The notes: generated from the sequence alone by a model not told the origin. Shown: positions 1 through 9,726, counted from the first letter of the stretch. The stretch: 64,000 bases of DNA from an uncultured Oscillospiraceae bacterium (GCA_900552945.1 USBI01000002.1:1-64000); one strand, 5' to 3'. Numbers and translations are program-made.

Positions 1-1115
1 TACTCCCTGCCGATATCTTTCGGGTCGATGGGCAGGTACGGAACGGTCCAATGATCCGGATCTTTCTCTTCCCGCCATTTCATGCCTTTGGCGATCGCAT
101 CCTGATGCGAGCCGGAGAAAGCGGCAAAGACCAGTTTTCCGCTGTACGGCTGGCGCTCATATACCCGCATATCGGTGATCCGTTCATAAAGTTGTACGAT
201 TTCCGGAAGATTTTCAAAGTTCAGTTCAGGGTCAACACCATGAGAGTACATATTCAATGCAAGGGTCACAATATCGACATTGCCGGTACGCTCACCATTG
301 CCGAACAGAGTTCCTTCAATTCGATCTGCGCCGGCAAGCAAGCCGAGTTCGGAATCCGCCACCGCACAGCCCCGGTCGTTGTGGGGATGAAGCGAAACGA
401 TCACGTTTTCACGGTATTTCAAATGGTCGCACATATATTCCACCTGATTGGCGTAAACGTGTGGAAGCGACATGGAGACGGTGACCGGAAGGTTGATGAT
501 GACCTTATTATCCGGCGTTGGTTTCCAGATATCCAGCACAGCATTGCAGATTTCAAGCGCAAATTCCATTTCAGTTCCCGTAAAGCTTTCAGGGGAATAC
601 TCAAACTTAAAGTTCCCTTCTACTTTTTGCGCGTATTCTTTCAGCATTTTTGCGCCGAATACAGCAATGTCAATGATTTCTTCTTTGGATTTACGGAACA
701 CCTGTTCCCGCTGAGCCACCGAAGTGGAATTGTAAAGATGAACGACCGCGTTCTTCGCGCCTTTCAGCGCTTCAAAGGTTTTTTTGATGATGTGCTCACG
801 CGATTGGGTCAGTACCTGAATGGTTACGTCGTCCGGAATCAGGTCCTGCTCAATTAAAGTGCGGAGAAAAACATATTCGGTTTCCGAAGCGGCAGGAAAA
901 CCAACTTCAATCTCTTTAAATCCGATTTTGACAAGCTCTTTAAAAAACTCTACCTTCTCTTCAAGACTCATGGGAACAATCAACGACTGGTTGCCATCAC
1001 GCAGGTCAACGCTGCACCAAATCGGCGCTTTGTCGATATACTCTTTTTTCACCCACTTGTACTCGTTGACGGGAGGCATAAAATAACCTCTTGTGTACTT
1101 TTTGCAGTTTTCCAT
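1..1115 (-). CDS. leuA: 2-isopropylmalate synthase, 3' end cut by window edge
   Basis: Condenses acetyl-CoA with 2-oxoisovalerate, the first committed step of leucine synthesis, in the cytoplasm. Reading the minus strand gives an open frame to the window edge. It contains the DLRDGNQSL motif near the N-terminus (HMGL-like TIM barrel, metal and substrate site), GFPAASETE, and the metal-binding [18 protein letters not shown] segment. The N-terminal [19 protein letters not shown] region resembles the long LeuA2-type enzymes. I chose ATG at 1115 because GAGGTGG sits just upstream; an in-frame ATG at 1079 is an alternative. About 371 residues are visible and the C-terminal regulatory domain lies outside. 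It is preceded by a leucine T-box leader. Confidence 0.95.
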   Translation of the reverse strand, partial: MENCKKYTRGYFMPPVNEYKWVKKEYIDKAPIWCSVDLRDGNQSLIVPMSLEEKVEFFKELVKIGFKEIEVGFPAASETEYVFLRTLIEQDLIPDDVTIQVLTQSREHIIKKTFEALKGAKNAVVHLYNSTSVAQREQVFRKSKEEIIDIAVFGAKMLKEYAQKVEGNFKFEYSPESFTGTEMEFALEICNAVLDIWKPTPDNKVIINLPVTVSMSLPHVYANQVEYMCDHLKYRENVIVSLHPHNDRGCAVADSELGLLAGADRIEGTLFGNGERTGNVDIVTLALNMYSHGVDPELNFENLPEIVQLYERITDMRVYERQPYSGKLVFAAFSGSHQDAIAKGMKWREEKDPDHWTVPYLPIDPKDIGRE

Positions 1116-1475
1116 AATCATCCACCTCTTCACCATGTTCGGTTTGTATCATGGCTTTTTCAAATCATCTGAACGGATAGTACACAGAAAAACAAAAAAC
1201 CTTCGTCTCTCAAAACAAGAGACGAAGGTAAACTCCGTGGTACCACTCTTCTTCATGCACACGCATGCACTTTAACCAGATACGGACTTTGAAAAGCCTT
1301 ATATCCTCCTGCTGTAACGGTCAGGCTCCGGCTCCACCTACTTTTTGCATTTCAGCGAGCTACTTCAAGGTGAGTTCACGTTCCTGCCGCCACTGTTTTT
1401 CACCTGCCAACAGCTCTCTGCTCACGTCAAAAAACGCTACTGATCCTCTTCAACGTATTTCATTTTTAACACACT
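1116..1475 (-). promoter_or_regulatory. Leucine T-box leader of leuA
   Basis: The minus strand carries the T-box core TGGTACCACGGAG (1232-1245 region), which pairs with the uncharged tRNA acceptor end. It is followed by a strong terminator stem (CCTTCGTCTCT with AGAGACGAAGG, about 1200-1229) and a T-rich run. Upstream is an AGAGAGCTGTTGGCAGGTG stem I segment and a GTGAACTCACC loop whose CTC (1374-1372) fits a leucine specifier codon. Low charged tRNA-Leu should favour the antiterminator and switch leuA on. The specifier assignment is by motif reading, not by folding. Confidence 0.9.
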
Positions 1476-1476
1476 T

Positions 1477-1505
1477 AGTATAGCACACTCTGCGCAGGCT
1501 GTCAA
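1477..1505 (-). promoter_or_regulatory. Promoter of the leuA T-box transcript
   Basis: On the minus strand TTGACA (1505-1500) and TATACT (1482-1477) are separated by exactly 17 bases, a near-consensus sigma-A promoter. Transcription would start near 1470, at the top of the T-box leader. Confidence 0.85.
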
Positions 1506-1585
1506 GGAAATTTGGCGGCTTAACACGGCTGCCCGCTTTCGCCAGCTGTTTATGCTGCATAAAAACCGCTTTGCAAACGCACAAA

Positions 1586-1618
1586 CCCGAAACGCATTTT
1601 TGAGTGCGTTCCGGGTTC
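1586..1618 (-). terminator. Candidate terminator after the FtsX permease
   Basis: AACCCGAAACGCA and TGCGTTCCGGGTT form a near-perfect stem just beyond the permease stop at 1629. The T-run on the minus strand is weak, so termination efficiency is uncertain. Confidence 0.55.
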
Positions 1619-1628
1619 ATAAAACATT

Positions 1629-4600
1629 TTATTCCACCGATTTAAGCGATTCAACCATATCAATTTTCTTAAGTTTGAAATGGAGGAAGAAATTGACCAA
1701 AAGGGTAAATCCAAAGGTGAGAAGCGCCGCCCAAACATAACTGAGCGGAAGAATCTGCCGGATGAACATGACCAGGTCCACCTCAGCGGTGACAATGACG
1801 AACTGATGCAGGAAAATCCCCAGCACCAGACCAATAAGAATCCCCAAAATGGAAGACGCAACGTTCTCACGGTAAATATATGCGGAAACCTCACGGTCAT
1901 AAAAGCCGAGGACCTTAAGAGTCGCCAGCTCCCGGACACGTTCGTTTACGTTGATGTTGGTGAGATTATACAGCACCACCAGCGCAAGAGCGCCTGCCGC
2001 CAGAATAATGACCACAACCACCGCGTTCAGGCTTTGAATCATGTCGTTAAAGGTATTCCCCATAGAATCCGAACGGTTGACCTGAAGAACGTTGTCATCC
2101 GTCAAGACCGCTTGCGAGAAAGCATTCTGCCCCTGCTCATCCACATCATCATTAAAATTCAGGTAAATGACATTCGGCTCAAACGGCTCGCCATATAACT
2201 CTTGGTAAAGAGTGGGAGTCATGTAGACATAATGGAACAGGTAGTTTTCCGTAATCCCCGAAACCGGAGCCTCCACCGTTTTTCCATCCGAATCTTCCAG
2301 TGTGAGCGTATCCCCCACAGAAATGCCGAGCAAACGGGAAAGCTTTTCGGTAATGATGACACCGCTATCGTCCAGCGTTTCGGTTTCGTCACTGCCGCGC
2401 GCTCCAAGGTGAACAAACGTCTCAAATTCGTCCGGCTGCTCCGGAATGACCAGATAACAGTCCACATCGCTTCCCTCGTTAACAGCGCTCATGTTGAGCT
2501 GCTGCACATCCACCTGTTCCTTTACCTGAGACTGCGATTCCACCAGCTGATGCAGGCTGTCCCGTTCCGGCTGCGCGATTTCGCCGTCATAAGCGACTGT
2601 CACATCATAAACAAAGATGGAGTCGAACTGTTTATCCACAATGGTGGAGATGGAATCGGTCAGACCGAAACCGGTGAGCATAAGGGCGGTACAACCCGCA
2701 ATACCAGTGACCGTCATGATAACACGCTTTTTGTACCGGAAAAAGTTGCGGACCGAAACTTTATGAATAAATCCAAGTCTGGACCAGAACCAGCCAATCC
2801 GCTCCAAAAAGACCCGTTTTCCGTTTTTTGGAGGACGCGGGCGCATAAGCTGCGCCGGGCGGGAATGAAGTTCCGCGTAACAGGCGCACAGGGTAGCGAT
2901 GCCGGTACAGGCGACCGCGGCAACCGTACACCAGACCGCGTAATCCCAACGGAAGGGCGCGGAAAAGCCCGGAAAATGGTAAAGGGTACTGTACGCGTAA
3001 AAAATAACCCGCGGGAACAGCTGGAAGCCGATCAGCAGACCCAGCACGCTTCCTGAAAAGCTTGCGATAAACGCATAGCACAGATATTTGAACGCAATGG
3101 CACTCTTACTGTAACCGAGCGCCTTTAATGTTCCAATTGATGTGCGCTGCTCCTCGATCATGCGGGTCATGGTCGTCAAGCAAACCAGCGCCGCCACAAA
3201 GATAAAGAAGACCGGGAAGATCCGCGCGACCGCATCTACCTTATCCGCGTCACCGCTGAAGTTGGAATAGCCGACATTGTCGTCACGTGTGAAGAGATAA
3301 ATTTCCGGCGCTTTCAGATCGGCAAGCTCCGCTTCCCCGTCGGCGATCTTCTGGCGCGCGTCTTCCAGTTCGGCGTCCGATTCCTGTTTGCCGGTCTCGT
3401 AATCCTTTCTCGCCTGCTCCAACTGGGCTTTGGCGTCTTCCAGCTCCTGATAAGCCGCCTCAAACTGTGCTTTGCCCTCTTCCTCCTTCTGGGTGAGCTG
3501 CTGAGACTGAGCAATCAGTTCATCCCGCCCGGCAGAAAGTTTCGAAGCGGACTCATCCAGCGTTTGAGAGGTCTGCTGCATGGCGGCAGTGAGCATCTGC
3601 TGTGCGGCAGGGTCCCCCATGACGAGCGCCGCGGTGAGCAGTGTTGGAAAGTTTTCATTGAGCGAAGCGGAAGCATCCACCACGGCCTGCTGTTCGGCAG
3701 TGAACGGTGTGCCCGTCTGAGCAGTCCTGGTGAGCTGCTCTACCGACTGATAAAGAGACAGCGCCTGCTGGTACTGATTCTGCTGCGCGTCGATCTGCGC
3801 GCCTGCATCGTCGATCTGCTGTCTTGCGTCGGCAATGGTCTGCTCAAACTCCGTTTTTCCGGTGTTGTATTCATCCAGACCGTTCTGGTAGTCCCGCTCG
3901 CCCTGCTCGATCTGTTCCAGCGCAGAGGCAAGCTCTTCCTGCTGCTGTTTTTCCCCGTCGGCAAGCTGTTGGCGCGCGTCTTCCAGCTCCTGTTCAGCCT
4001 CCTGCACGATCTCGTCATAACGGCTGTTGACCGTATTCGACGCCGCCTGTTTCAACGGGTCGGAAAGGCGGTCGATGATGTCGTTATACTCTGAATCGAA
4101 CGGAGAAACACTGCGCGCCTCTTGCATGGTGACATAAACTTCCGTGTACACTTCGGAGGTAAAATCCGAAGCGGGAAGCAGCACATATGCACTGACTGTG
4201 CCGTTCCCGATCGTGGAATTTCCGCGCTCATAGGAAATGTACATAGGAGATTCCACGATGCCGACAATCTCAAACGACTCACGGTCCAGCGTATCGGAAA
4301 GCGGGTCGTCCGTACCACTGGAAAAGGTGATGGTGTTTCCAACCCGGAAGGCATCCGGCGCAGAAGCGCCCGCCTCCACCACACATTCTCCCGGTTTTTC
4401 CGGAAAACGGCCCTCTTTCAACACCGGTCGGTTGAGATAATTTTCGTTTGATTCATCCGCAGCGGTATAATCATAAGAATAGGCTTTTACAACATACTCG
4501 TTTTCGCCGCTCAAATACATCAGGTCGCTGCTGTAACCGGGCATAACGCCCTCCACGCCATCGACTTCACGCAAGGCGGCAATATCGTCCTCGTCAAAGC

Positions 4601-4802
4601 CGTAGGTGGAAACCAGCCGATAATCCATCAAATGAGAATCCTCATAATATTCCTCCGCCGTCAGTTTCATATCCGGGCAGGTGGATTTCAACCCCGCAAA
4701 AAAACTGACGCCCAGCAGGATGATGGCAAAGATGGAGAAAAAACGGCTTTTGGTGCGCCAAATCTCCCGGCGTGTGTCTTTCATCAAAGATTTATACTTC
4801 AT
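1629..4802 (-). CDS. MacB/FtsX-type ABC transporter permease with long extracellular coiled coil
   Basis: Membrane subunit of an ABC exporter working with the ATPase immediately upstream. A first membrane helix lies near residues 20-40 (FFSIFAIILLGVSFFAG). A large extracytoplasmic part follows, with long Gln/Glu/Ala-rich heptads (about residues 260-500). FtsX-type helices come next around 530-680, and a second FtsX block (VVVVIILAAGALALVVLYNL) lies near the C-terminus. At about 1057 residues it is typical of the large two-block FtsX-like permeases of Firmicutes. I prefer ATG at 4802, 2 bases after the ATPase stop; a GTG at 4811 is in frame and overlaps it. The substrate cannot be told; lipids, peptides or cell-wall regulation are all known for this family. 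Confidence 0.9.
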   Translation of the reverse strand: MKYKSLMKDTRREIWRTKSRFFSIFAIILLGVSFFAGLKSTCPDMKLTAEEYYEDSHLMDYRLVSTYGFDEDDIAALREVDGVEGVMPGYSSDLMYLSGENEYVVKAYSYDYTAADESNENYLNRPVLKEGRFPEKPGECVVEAGASAPDAFRVGNTITFSSGTDDPLSDTLDRESFEIVGIVESPMYISYERGNSTIGNGTVSAYVLLPASDFTSEVYTEVYVTMQEARSVSPFDSEYNDIIDRLSDPLKQAASNTVNSRYDEIVQEAEQELEDARQQLADGEKQQQEELASALEQIEQGERDYQNGLDEYNTGKTEFEQTIADARQQIDDAGAQIDAQQNQYQQALSLYQSVEQLTRTAQTGTPFTAEQQAVVDASASLNENFPTLLTAALVMGDPAAQQMLTAAMQQTSQTLDESASKLSAGRDELIAQSQQLTQKEEEGKAQFEAAYQELEDAKAQLEQARKDYETGKQESDAELEDARQKIADGEAELADLKAPEIYLFTRDDNVGYSNFSGDADKVDAVARIFPVFFIFVAALVCLTTMTRMIEEQRTSIGTLKALGYSKSAIAFKYLCYAFIASFSGSVLGLLIGFQLFPRVIFYAYSTLYHFPGFSAPFRWDYAVWCTVAAVACTGIATLCACYAELHSRPAQLMRPRPPKNGKRVFLERIGWFWSRLGFIHKVSVRNFFRYKKRVIMTVTGIAGCTALMLTGFGLTDSISTIVDKQFDSIFVYDVTVAYDGEIAQPERDSLHQLVESQSQVKEQVDVQQLNMSAVNEGSDVDCYLVIPEQPDEFETFVHLGARGSDETETLDDSGVIITEKLSRLLGISVGDTLTLEDSDGKTVEAPVSGITENYLFHYVYMTPTLYQELYGEPFEPNVIYLNFNDDVDEQGQNAFSQAVLTDDNVLQVNRSDSMGNTFNDMIQSLNAVVVVIILAAGALALVVLYNLTNINVNERVRELATLKVLGFYDREVSAYIYRENVASSILGILIGLVLGIFLHQFVIVTAEVDLVMFIRQILPLSYVWAALLTFGFTLLVNFFLHFKLKKIDMVESLKSVE

Positions 4803-4804
4803 AG

Positions 4805-5509
4805 TTACCACTCAATTTCACTGATATCGACCGGATGTTCGTTTCTTTCCATGCTGGACACCTTGCTGTTTTTCATATGAATCACACGGTCCGCCATGGG
4901 AGCAATGGCCATGTTGTGGGTGACCACCACAATGGTCATGTTGTTTTTCCGGCAGGTGTCCTGCAACAGCTTCAAAATGGTTTTACCGGTGTTGTAATCC
5001 AGCGCGCCGGTCGGCTCATCACAGAGCAGCAGCTTTGGGTTTTTTGCCAGCGCACGGGCGATGGAAACACGCTGCTGTTCACCGCCTGAAAGCTGCGCCG
5101 GGAAGTTATCCATCCGGTCGCCAAGGCCCACATGTTTGAGCGTATCCTCCACATTCAGCGCATCCTTGCAGATTTGGGTAGCGAGTTCAACATTTTCTTT
5201 TGCCGTGAGGTTCTGCACCAGATTATAAAACTGGAACACAAAGCCAATGTCATACCTGCGGTAGGTAGTAAGCTGTTTTTGTGAATAACCGGCAATGTCC
5301 TTCCCGTCCACAAAAATATGGCCTTCATCGCAGGTATCCATTCCGCCGAGCAGGTTGAGAACGGTCGTTTTTCCCGCGCCGCTCGCACCTACGATGACAG
5401 CGAACTCCCCTTTTTCAATCTGGAAATTCACTCCGTTGGAAGCCGCTATTTCAATATCGCCAACATGGTAGCGCTTATATACATCTTTGAATTCAACAAA
5501 ACTGCTCAT
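4805..5509 (-). CDS. MacB/LolD-type ABC transporter ATP-binding protein
   Basis: Energises the FtsX-type permease encoded directly downstream. The 234-residue protein has a complete nucleotide-binding domain: Walker [10 protein letters not shown] (41-49), a Q-loop glutamine in VFQFYNL (near 93), signature LSGGEQQR (140-147), Walker B LLLCDEP with the catalytic Glu (near 165), and a switch His in VVVTHNMA. The signature and size place it in the MacB/LolD/YknY subfamily, which partners FtsX-like permeases. ATG at 5509 is preceded by AAAGGAG. Both genes form one operon from the promoter at 5549-5577. Confidence 0.95.
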   Translation of the reverse strand: MSSFVEFKDVYKRYHVGDIEIAASNGVNFQIEKGEFAVIVGASGAGKTTVLNLLGGMDTCDEGHIFVDGKDIAGYSQKQLTTYRRYDIGFVFQFYNLVQNLTAKENVELATQICKDALNVEDTLKHVGLGDRMDNFPAQLSGGEQQRVSIARALAKNPKLLLCDEPTGALDYNTGKTILKLLQDTCRKNNMTIVVVTHNMAIAPMADRVIHMKNSKVSSMERNEHPVDISEIEW

Positions 5510-5548
5510 TCGACCGCTCCTTTCGGTTCAATTGCAAATCTAACTTTC

Positions 5549-5577
5549 ATTATAAAAGGGATTTATGAACTTTTCAA
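5549..5577 (-). promoter_or_regulatory. Promoter of the ABC exporter operon
   Basis: On the minus strand TTGAAA (5577-5572) is followed after 17 bases by TATAAT (5554-5549), about 40 bases before the ATPase start. Confidence 0.8.
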
Positions 5578-5651
5578 GAAATGTACAGGCATATTGAGGT
5601 GCATTTTCAAATATTTACGGGAATCTCAAATCAAATTCAAAGCAAAACTGC

Positions 5652-5680
5652 TTGAATTTTGCCTCGGATTATAGTATTCT
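5652..5680 (+). promoter_or_regulatory. Promoter of the cation exporter gene
   Basis: TTGAAT (5652-5657) and TATTCT (5675-5680) are spaced by 17 bases. An AAGGAAGGTG ribosome site follows and the ATG is at 5710. The promoter is divergent from that of the ABC operon. Confidence 0.75.
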
Positions 5681-5709
5681 AAAAGGAACGCCAAAAGGAA
5701 GGTGTCTGA

Positions 5710-6897
5710 ATGATTAAAATGCTTCTGCGCCGGCTGGTAAACGATAACGAAGCCGCGCTCAACCTGCAAACCCGCCAGCGCTACGGAAAGGTCGCGAGCT
5801 GTATGGGCATTTTCACGAACTTTTTGCTGTTCGCCATGAAAATCACGGCTGGATTTCTGTTCAACAGCATTTCCATCGTTGCAGACGCCGTCAACAATCT
5901 TTCGGATTCCAGCAGTTCGCTTATCACTCTGGTTGGATTTAAGATGTCATCCAAACCGGCGGATGCCAAACATCCCTACGGCCATGCCCGCAGTGAATAC
6001 ATTTCCGGGTTCATCGTTTCCATTTTCATCCTGTTTCTGGGGTTCCAGCTGCTGATGACTTCGGTCGAAAAAATCTGGGCGCCGGAGCCGATGCAGTTTA
6101 GCTACATTTCGGTCGGCGTACTGGTTTTATCCATCCTCATCAAACTCTGGCAAGGGCGGTTTTACAAAATTGTCGCGCGGCGGATTGAGTCCTCCGCACT
6201 GGAAGCCACTGCCACAGACAGTTTTAATGACGTTTTCACTACCGCGGCCGTACTGCTTTCCCTGTTCATCGCAAAATTTACCGGTTGGCAAGTGGACGCT
6301 TACATGGGCATTCTGGTCGCCGGATTCATTGTTTATTCAGGCATCCGCTCAATCATTGAAACGTTAAACCCGCTGCTCGGCTGCGCGCCGGAAGAAAAAC
6401 TGGTGCAGACCATCAGCGAAAAAATAAAAAGCTACAAGGGTGTTTTGGGGTTCCACGACCTGGTCGTGCACAATTATGGCCCAGACCAGTGCTTTGCGTC
6501 GGTTCATGTGGAGGTGCCGAATACCGACGATATCATGGAAAGCCATGACCTGATTGACAACATTGAACGCGACTTTTCCACCCAGCTGGATATCCACATG
6601 GTCATTCATCTAGACCCTGTTGTTGTGGACGATGAACTGACCAACGAGCTGCGCCACACGGTGCATGAAATTTTGAAGGAAATCGACCCCCTGCTCACCA
6701 TGCATGACTTCCGGTTCGTTTCAGGGGCGACCCACAGCAACCTGATTTTTGATGTAGTCGTGCCGAACTCCTACAAATTGAGTGATGATGAACTGCGTGA
6801 AACAATCGACCGCAAGGTAAAGGAACTCAATCCCACCTATTTCACCGTCATCACCCTCGACCGAAATTATGTATCCACGACCGAAACCGCTCACTGA
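5710..6897 (+). CDS. CDF-family divalent metal efflux protein, manganese-type signature
   Basis: Proton-coupled export of divalent metal across the cytoplasmic membrane. Six helices occupy about residues 30-220. The site in TM2 reads N62-x-x-x-D66 and that in TM5 D170-x-x-x-D174. The asparagine-type site resembles the MneP/MntE manganese exporters, whereas zinc CDFs usually carry histidine at these positions. A cytoplasmic CTD with a conserved HDLVVHNYGP segment follows. At 395 residues it is about 100 longer than FieF, with an extra C-terminal ferredoxin-like region. Manganese is an inference from the motif. It is single-gene, flanked by its own promoter and a strong terminator. Confidence 0.9.
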   Translation: MIKMLLRRLVNDNEAALNLQTRQRYGKVASCMGIFTNFLLFAMKITAGFLFNSISIVADAVNNLSDSSSSLITLVGFKMSSKPADAKHPYGHARSEYISGFIVSIFILFLGFQLLMTSVEKIWAPEPMQFSYISVGVLVLSILIKLWQGRFYKIVARRIESSALEATATDSFNDVFTTAAVLLSLFIAKFTGWQVDAYMGILVAGFIVYSGIRSIIETLNPLLGCAPEEKLVQTISEKIKSYKGVLGFHDLVVHNYGPDQCFASVHVEVPNTDDIMESHDLIDNIERDFSTQLDIHMVIHLDPVVVDDELTNELRHTVHEILKEIDPLLTMHDFRFVSGATHSNLIFDVVVPNSYKLSDDELRETIDRKVKELNPTYFTVITLDRNYVSTTETAH

Positions 6898-6914
6898 TAA
6901 AGTGGCCGGACCGC

Positions 6915-6950
6915 AAAAGCGCCTTTTGCAAAACAGCAAAAGGCGCTTTT
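6915..6950 (+). terminator. Terminator after the CDF exporter
   Basis: A perfect 15-bp stem (6915-6929 with 6936-6950) closes a 6-base loop and ends in TTTT-G-TTTT, 18 bases after the exporter stop. Confidence 0.9.
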
Positions 6951-7000
6951 GTTTTGAAATTTGTTGTTTCCGCACATCCCGCTGAAAAAGCAGGCCGAAG

Positions 7001-7033
7001 AAAAAACAGCAGACAAACTGTCTGCTGTTTTTT
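7001..7033 (-). terminator. Terminator after the polysaccharide deacetylase
   Basis: A perfect 15-bp stem (7001-7015 with 7019-7033) has T-runs on both strands. It ends 1 base before the deacetylase stop codon, so it serves the minus-strand gene and may also back up the CDF terminator. Confidence 0.85.
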
Positions 7034-7034
7034 G

Positions 7035-7898
7035 TTAGAAACTTAATTTGACCGTATCGCCCGGTGTGATACAGAACACCTTGCAGGCTTCTTCTCCCGC
7101 AACGCTGTATACCGCGATCCAGACAGGGACAGCGGTTGGATTCTGCACCATTTCGCCGTCCGCCGAAAAAATAAGACGTTCATATGCTTTTACATAATCG
7201 TACACTTCAATATTGGTCGCGTACCAGATATCCTTTTTGCCTGAAACACAGTCAAGGAACTCCTCGATGACCTTCCAGTTGTCATGCGCTTCAAACTCGT
7301 AGCTGTGGCCCCAGAGGTAGAAGAGCCAGGGGTCCCGGTCGGATGACTCGGAAACAAACTGCCGGGCCAACTCCATCAGCTTCGGGTCATCGTGATGGCA
7401 GGTCGCTCCCAGACGAAGCCAATCCTTTGGAAGCGCGAAACTGTGGTGGGAATGAACGGTGCGTGCGTAGCAGATGCCCGCTTCACGCAGCATCTCAACC
7501 ACCTCATCATTATAGGTCCCATAAGGGTATGCAAAGCCGCGCACCAAACAGCCAAACTGTTCCTCCAAAGCGGTGCGGTCATTCAAAATTTCACGCATTG
7601 CCTGCGAAGGAGGAAGCTTATCCAGAAACGGATGGGTAGCCGCATGTGCCGCAACCTCCGCCAAAGGGCTGCGGTAAAGCTCACTCACCCTGCTTTTCGG
7701 CATCCGGCGGTGGATGGTCCCCTGCGGATACACCGTTCCTTCCGGCGGATACAGCCCGGAATTAAGGTTGAAGGTGGCTTTGACCTGGTACTGTTCCAAA
7801 AGCTCCAGCAGATGGATATCCTGCTCCACCCCATCGTCATAGCTCAAAGTGAGCGCCTTGGACCTGCCTCTCGGGAAACGCATGACAATACGGTTCAT
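7035..7898 (-). CDS. Polysaccharide deacetylase family protein (NodB-like)
   Basis: A carbohydrate esterase 4-like fold. The 287-residue protein has the motif TLSYDDG near residue 17 (the Asp-Asp pair for base and metal), HAATHP (metal-binding His pair) near 105, and the later RGFAYPYG strand near 145. It has no signal peptide or membrane helix, so it probably acts in the cytoplasm or on a soluble glycan. Many such proteins are uncharacterised. The start at 7898 has AAAGGAGTG upstream. Its 5' neighbour, a sugar-type dehydrogenase, is 25 bases away on the same strand, so the two are likely co-transcribed and may act on the same carbohydrate. Confidence 0.85.
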   Translation of the reverse strand: MNRIVMRFPRGRSKALTLSYDDGVEQDIHLLELLEQYQVKATFNLNSGLYPPEGTVYPQGTIHRRMPKSRVSELYRSPLAEVAAHAATHPFLDKLPPSQAMREILNDRTALEEQFGCLVRGFAYPYGTYNDEVVEMLREAGICYARTVHSHHSFALPKDWLRLGATCHHDDPKLMELARQFVSESSDRDPWLFYLWGHSYEFEAHDNWKVIEEFLDCVSGKKDIWYATNIEVYDYVKAYERLIFSADGEMVQNPTAVPVWIAVYSVAGEEACKVFCITPGDTVKLSF

Positions 7899-7922
7899 GT
7901 TAACACTCCTTTTCTTTGCTCT

Positions 7923-9026
7923 TTAGTCGTTGAAAATTCCTTCCAGTTCGGTAAAAGAAAGCGGCTGCGGACGCGCTGCTTTCGAAACAAGTTCGATATG
8001 GCGGCCTTCCCGTCCGCTGCGTTCAAACGCTTCGGTCGCCTCTAAAACATGGTACATCAGTTCCACACCGGCGCGGGGAGCACGTCCATCCCGGATGGCG
8101 TTCGCCAGATCGGCCACGCCGATACCACGGCTGTTTTCCGCATAGCCATGGGTCAGAGGGATCTCTTTAAACTCGCCGGAACCCGGGCGGTAGAGCCGAA
8201 CCGGGCCGCCGAAAGAGTTCGGGTCGGGCACCGAAAGGGTGCCTTCCGTGCCATAGATCTCAATGCGCGGGGTCTCTGAAGCGTAAACGTCAAAGGTCAC
8301 GAAAATGGTGCCGATCACGCCGGATGCGAACTGCATCAGGCCGGTCTGATAGGTGGGGACCTCCACTTCAATCTCCTGCCCATATTTCGGCTTGCTGGTA
8401 ATGGTGCGCTTGTCAAAGGTTTTTTTCGACATACCGGAAACGGTGGAGATACCACCCAGCAGACTCACCAGCGCCGTTAAGTAGTACGGGCCAATATCCA
8501 TCATCGGGCCGCCGCCCACCTTATAATAAAACTCCGGATTGGGATGCCAGCGTTCGTGCCCGCGGCAGGTCATAAACGCGCTGGCGCCAATCGGCGTGCC
8601 GATAAATCCATCATCGATGAGTTTGCGGCAGGTCTGAAGCCCGCCGCCCAGAAACGTATCCGGAGCGCCGGCTACCAGAAGCCCTTTTTCTTTGGCAAGG
8701 TCAAGGATGGTTTTCCCTTCCTCCAGCGAAGCGCCGAGCGGTTTTTCGGTGTAGACGTGTTTGCCCGCCTCAAGCGCCTTGCAGGTCACCTCAAGGTGTT
8801 CGTTCGGGCGGGTGAGGTTGACAATGATATCCACTGCCGGGTCGGCAAACGCCTCCTCCATGGTGGCGAACACCTTTTGCGCGCCGTACTCTTCCGCGAC
8901 CTGTTTTGCCTTTTCAAGATTGTGGGTGCACACACCGTAAAGGTTGATGTTTTGAAAGACGGTTGCGATGTTTTTTAAATAGATTCCGCTGATGTCTCCT
9001 AGTCCGATCACTGCTACGTTTTTCAT
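7923..9026 (-). CDS. Gfo/Idh/MocA family NAD(P)-dependent oxidoreductase
   Basis: Oxidises or reduces a sugar or inositol derivative with NAD(P). The N-terminal Rossmann fold starts MKNVAVIGLGDISGIY, followed by the family signature YTEKPLG (EKP lysine) near residue 95 and the GGGPMMDIGPYY catalytic segment. The 367-residue length is typical. The open frame extends to 9113, but I place the start at ATG 9026 because GGGAGAA lies just before it and the Rossmann strand begins there. The upstream extension also overlaps the neighbour's terminator. The substrate is unknown. Confidence 0.92.
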   Translation of the reverse strand: MKNVAVIGLGDISGIYLKNIATVFQNINLYGVCTHNLEKAKQVAEEYGAQKVFATMEEAFADPAVDIIVNLTRPNEHLEVTCKALEAGKHVYTEKPLGASLEEGKTILDLAKEKGLLVAGAPDTFLGGGLQTCRKLIDDGFIGTPIGASAFMTCRGHERWHPNPEFYYKVGGGPMMDIGPYYLTALVSLLGGISTVSGMSKKTFDKRTITSKPKYGQEIEVEVPTYQTGLMQFASGVIGTIFVTFDVYASETPRIEIYGTEGTLSVPDPNSFGGPVRLYRPGSGEFKEIPLTHGYAENSRGIGVADLANAIRDGRAPRAGVELMYHVLEATEAFERSGREGRHIELVSKAARPQPLSFTELEGIFND

Positions 9027-9062
9027 TGATATTTCTCCCTGTTCTGTTAATTTGTGCGCAAA

Positions 9063-9096
9063 AACAGGAACACGGATATGGTCCGTGTTCCTGTTT
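9063..9096 (-). terminator. Terminator after the cytidylate-kinase-like gene
   Basis: AACAGGAACACGGA (9063-9076) pairs with TCCGTGTTCCTGTT (9082-9095), and the minus strand continues into TTTTT. It lies right at the end of the kinase-like gene and separates it from the dehydrogenase. Confidence 0.88.
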
Positions 9097-9099
9097 GAT

Positions 9100-9726
9100 T
9101 CAAGTTTCGTCATCCGCCGCGATATGACGGATGAAATCCGCGATCATATCGGCGGTCGCATCAACGCCCATCATGGAACTATCGATGCAAAGGTTGTAAT
9201 TTTCCATATTGCCCCATTTCTGGCCGGAATAGAAATTGTAATAGCTGGAACGGCGTTTATCGGTCCGGCGGATCTGGTCTGCCGCTTTCTCCTGCGGGAT
9301 GCCGTACACTTCGACCGCGCGTTTGATGCGCGCTTCCGAAGGCGCGTGAATGAACACCTTCACACATTCTTTCATATTGCGCAGGATATAGTCAGCACAC
9401 CGCCCAACGATGACACAACTTTCCTTCTGTGCAATGTCTTTGATGATATTGGCCTGAGCAATGTAAAGTTTGTCGTTGAGAGGCGGTTCCGCGCCGCCGG
9501 CAAAATGGCTGCCGAACAGCCCGGTCGAAAGAGAATACAGCAAACTGCCCGTTGCAGATTCTTCAATGTTTTCAAGGACCTCCACGCTCATGCCGCTTTC
9601 TTTCGCGGCCATTTCAAGCAACGCTTTATCATAATAGGTCATACCGCATTTTTCTGCGACCTTCTGACCAATCTCACGGCCGCCGCTTCCAAACATACGC
9701 CCTACTGTCATAACAATGTGTTTCAT
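9100..9726 (-). CDS. Cytidylate kinase-like family protein
   Basis: A P-loop NMP-kinase relative (Cytidylate_kin2 type) of 208 residues. The N-terminal VGRMFGSGGREIG replaces a classical Walker A, as is usual in this family. VIVGRCADYIL is the next conserved strand, with an Arg-rich lid RRTDKRRSSYYNFYSG near 150-170. True CMP kinases are involved in CTP supply, but members of this subfamily are uncharacterised and often occur alongside other genes. ATG at 9726 has AAAGGAGG upstream. It has its own terminator. Confidence 0.85.
   Translation of the reverse strand: MKHIVMTVGRMFGSGGREIGQKVAEKCGMTYYDKALLEMAAKESGMSVEVLENIEESATGSLLYSLSTGLFGSHFAGGAEPPLNDKLYIAQANIIKDIAQKESCVIVGRCADYILRNMKECVKVFIHAPSEARIKRAVEVYGIPQEKAADQIRRTDKRRSSYYNFYSGQKWGNMENYNLCIDSSMMGVDATADMIADFIRHIAADDET

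Noticed and set aside
51-857. Long plus-strand open frame opposite leuA
   Set aside because: The minus strand encodes 2-isopropylmalate synthase with all motifs and T-box control; the plus frame has no family features.
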